NCBI GenBank assembly: GCA_023423535.1 | Contig: JAFAFL010000006.1 | Span: 102,176-166,175 of the forward strand | Length of the DNA stretch: 64,000 nucleotides | DNA from: Pseudomonadota bacterium | Lineage (GTDB): Bacteria; Myxococcota; Myxococcia; Myxococcales; Myxococcaceae | Direction of reading: 5' to 3' | Shown: piece after piece, positions 63,555 to 64,000 of the stretch | Layout: every line of letters begins with the position of its first letter | How positions within the stretch are numbered: position 1 is the stretch's first letter | The notes under the pieces: model-generated | Databases searched by the model: none | Told to the model about the DNA's origin: nothing | The model's input: only the letters and a program-made list of their open reading frames with translations | Program-made: the position numbers and the translations under genes

Positions 63555-64000
63555 GTGCCGGTACCGCTGACACTCAAGGTCTTCAAGGGCGAGGAGCTCG
63601 TCGCCACCCGCGAGTTCGAACGGGACATCATCAAGATCGGGCGCCTGTCGTCGGCCCAGCTCTGCCTCGAGGACGAGAAGGTCTCTCGCATCCACTCGGT
63701 CATCGAGGTGGGTGCGGATGGCGCGCTGTCCATCATCGACATGGGGTCGGTGGAGGGCACGTGGGTGAACGGCAAGCGCGTGAACAAGGGCGCGCTCGCG
63801 TTCGGTGACGAGATCCGCGTGGGCGGGACCACCATCAAGGTGGAGAACCCCGCGGTCGCGCAGAGCGTTGCCTCGCTGCAGTCCGCCGCGGTCGCGCTCG
63901 ATGCCACCACCCAGGTGGTGACGATGCCGAACCTGCCGGTCGTCCCCGCGCCCGTCGCTGCCGCCGCCGCCCCGAGCGACGCGCCGGCCCCGGTGGCCAC
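63555..64000 (+). CDS. FHA-domain gliding protein, GltG-like (cut by window edge)
   Basis: The first 148 codons of a longer gene. A GTG start follows AGGAGA. The FHA domain spans about residues 5-95 (IKIGRLSSAQLCL, VSRIHSVI, IIDMGSVEGTWVNGKRVN, GDEIRVGGTTIKVE), then an Ala/Pro/Val-rich linker begins. In Myxococcus GltG an FHA domain is followed by a membrane segment and a TonB-like periplasmic part, which would lie outside the window. The order gltD-gltE-gltF-gltG supports the assignment. Confidence 0.75.
   Translation, partial: MPVPLTLKVFKGEELVATREFERDIIKIGRLSSAQLCLEDEKVSRIHSVIEVGADGALSIIDMGSVEGTWVNGKRVNKGALAFGDEIRVGGTTIKVENPAVAQSVASLQSAAVALDATTQVVTMPNLPVVPAPVAAAAAPSDAPAPVA

Overview
The window is very GC-rich DNA with closely packed genes and reads as the chromosome of a myxobacterium (Myxococcota). 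The reasons are the start of a gliding-motility cluster at the right end (homologues of AgmU/GltD, AglT/GltE, the small GltF and the FHA protein GltG, in one operon), a Ser/Thr kinase with the HRDVSPDN catalytic loop beside an FHA-type enhancer-binding protein, a second FHA-type regulator, a PilZ protein, and many lipoproteins and outer-membrane barrels without assigned function. No tRNA, rRNA, insertion sequence, prophage or CRISPR array was recognised. Genus cannot be fixed from the sequence alone.

Layout. 1-9.8 kb, minus strand: formate-tetrahydrofolate ligase (cut by the left edge), a GNAT/amidohydrolase pair, DUF3943, TonB-like and DUF4230 envelope proteins, a PEGA-type Ser/Thr kinase and an FHA/AAA+/Fis regulator. 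10-18.4 kb: a secreted protein and smc diverging from a region with unusual inverted repeats, a GFA-family protein, a divergent PRPP synthetase, a second FHA/AAA+ regulator that lacks the GAFTGA loop, PilZ and a membrane protein. 18.4-22.7 kb: glutaredoxin, groES-groEL with CIRCE element, promoter and terminator, then an uncharacterised translationally coupled gene pair preceded by paired TGGCA palindromes. 22.7-26.6 kb: vapBC, a gene remnant, an OPT transporter, a Nudix hydrolase and rpoZ.

26.7-31.4 kb: an outer-membrane barrel and a large esterase-like lipoprotein in one operon. 32.4-37.4 kb: the most interesting locus, a tightly overlapping minus-strand operon of lipoprotein, ECF sigma factor, zinc-finger anti-sigma factor fused to a periplasmic DUF4384 domain, exported caspase-fold protease fused to a putative barrel, and a second lipoprotein paralogous to the first. 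37.6-44.6 kb: metallophosphoesterase, lipoproteins, a methyltransferase, a TetR regulator with membrane partner, and two LysM wall-active proteins without signal peptides. 44.7-49.3 kb: a Gld-like ABC exporter operon (ATPase, permease, GldG-like, DUF4340). 49.5-57.9 kb: aspartate kinase, a PHP-domain lipoprotein with seven cysteine-rich repeats, a 1306-residue lipoprotein of cysteine-paired Ig-like modules, and a helicase-loader pair. 58-64 kb: the gliding operon, which continues past the window.

Start codons were moved from the longest possible reading frame where a signal peptide, a Shine-Dalgarno sequence, an overlap with the upstream gene or the family N-terminus pointed elsewhere. Functions are inferred from motifs read by eye; no database search was run.
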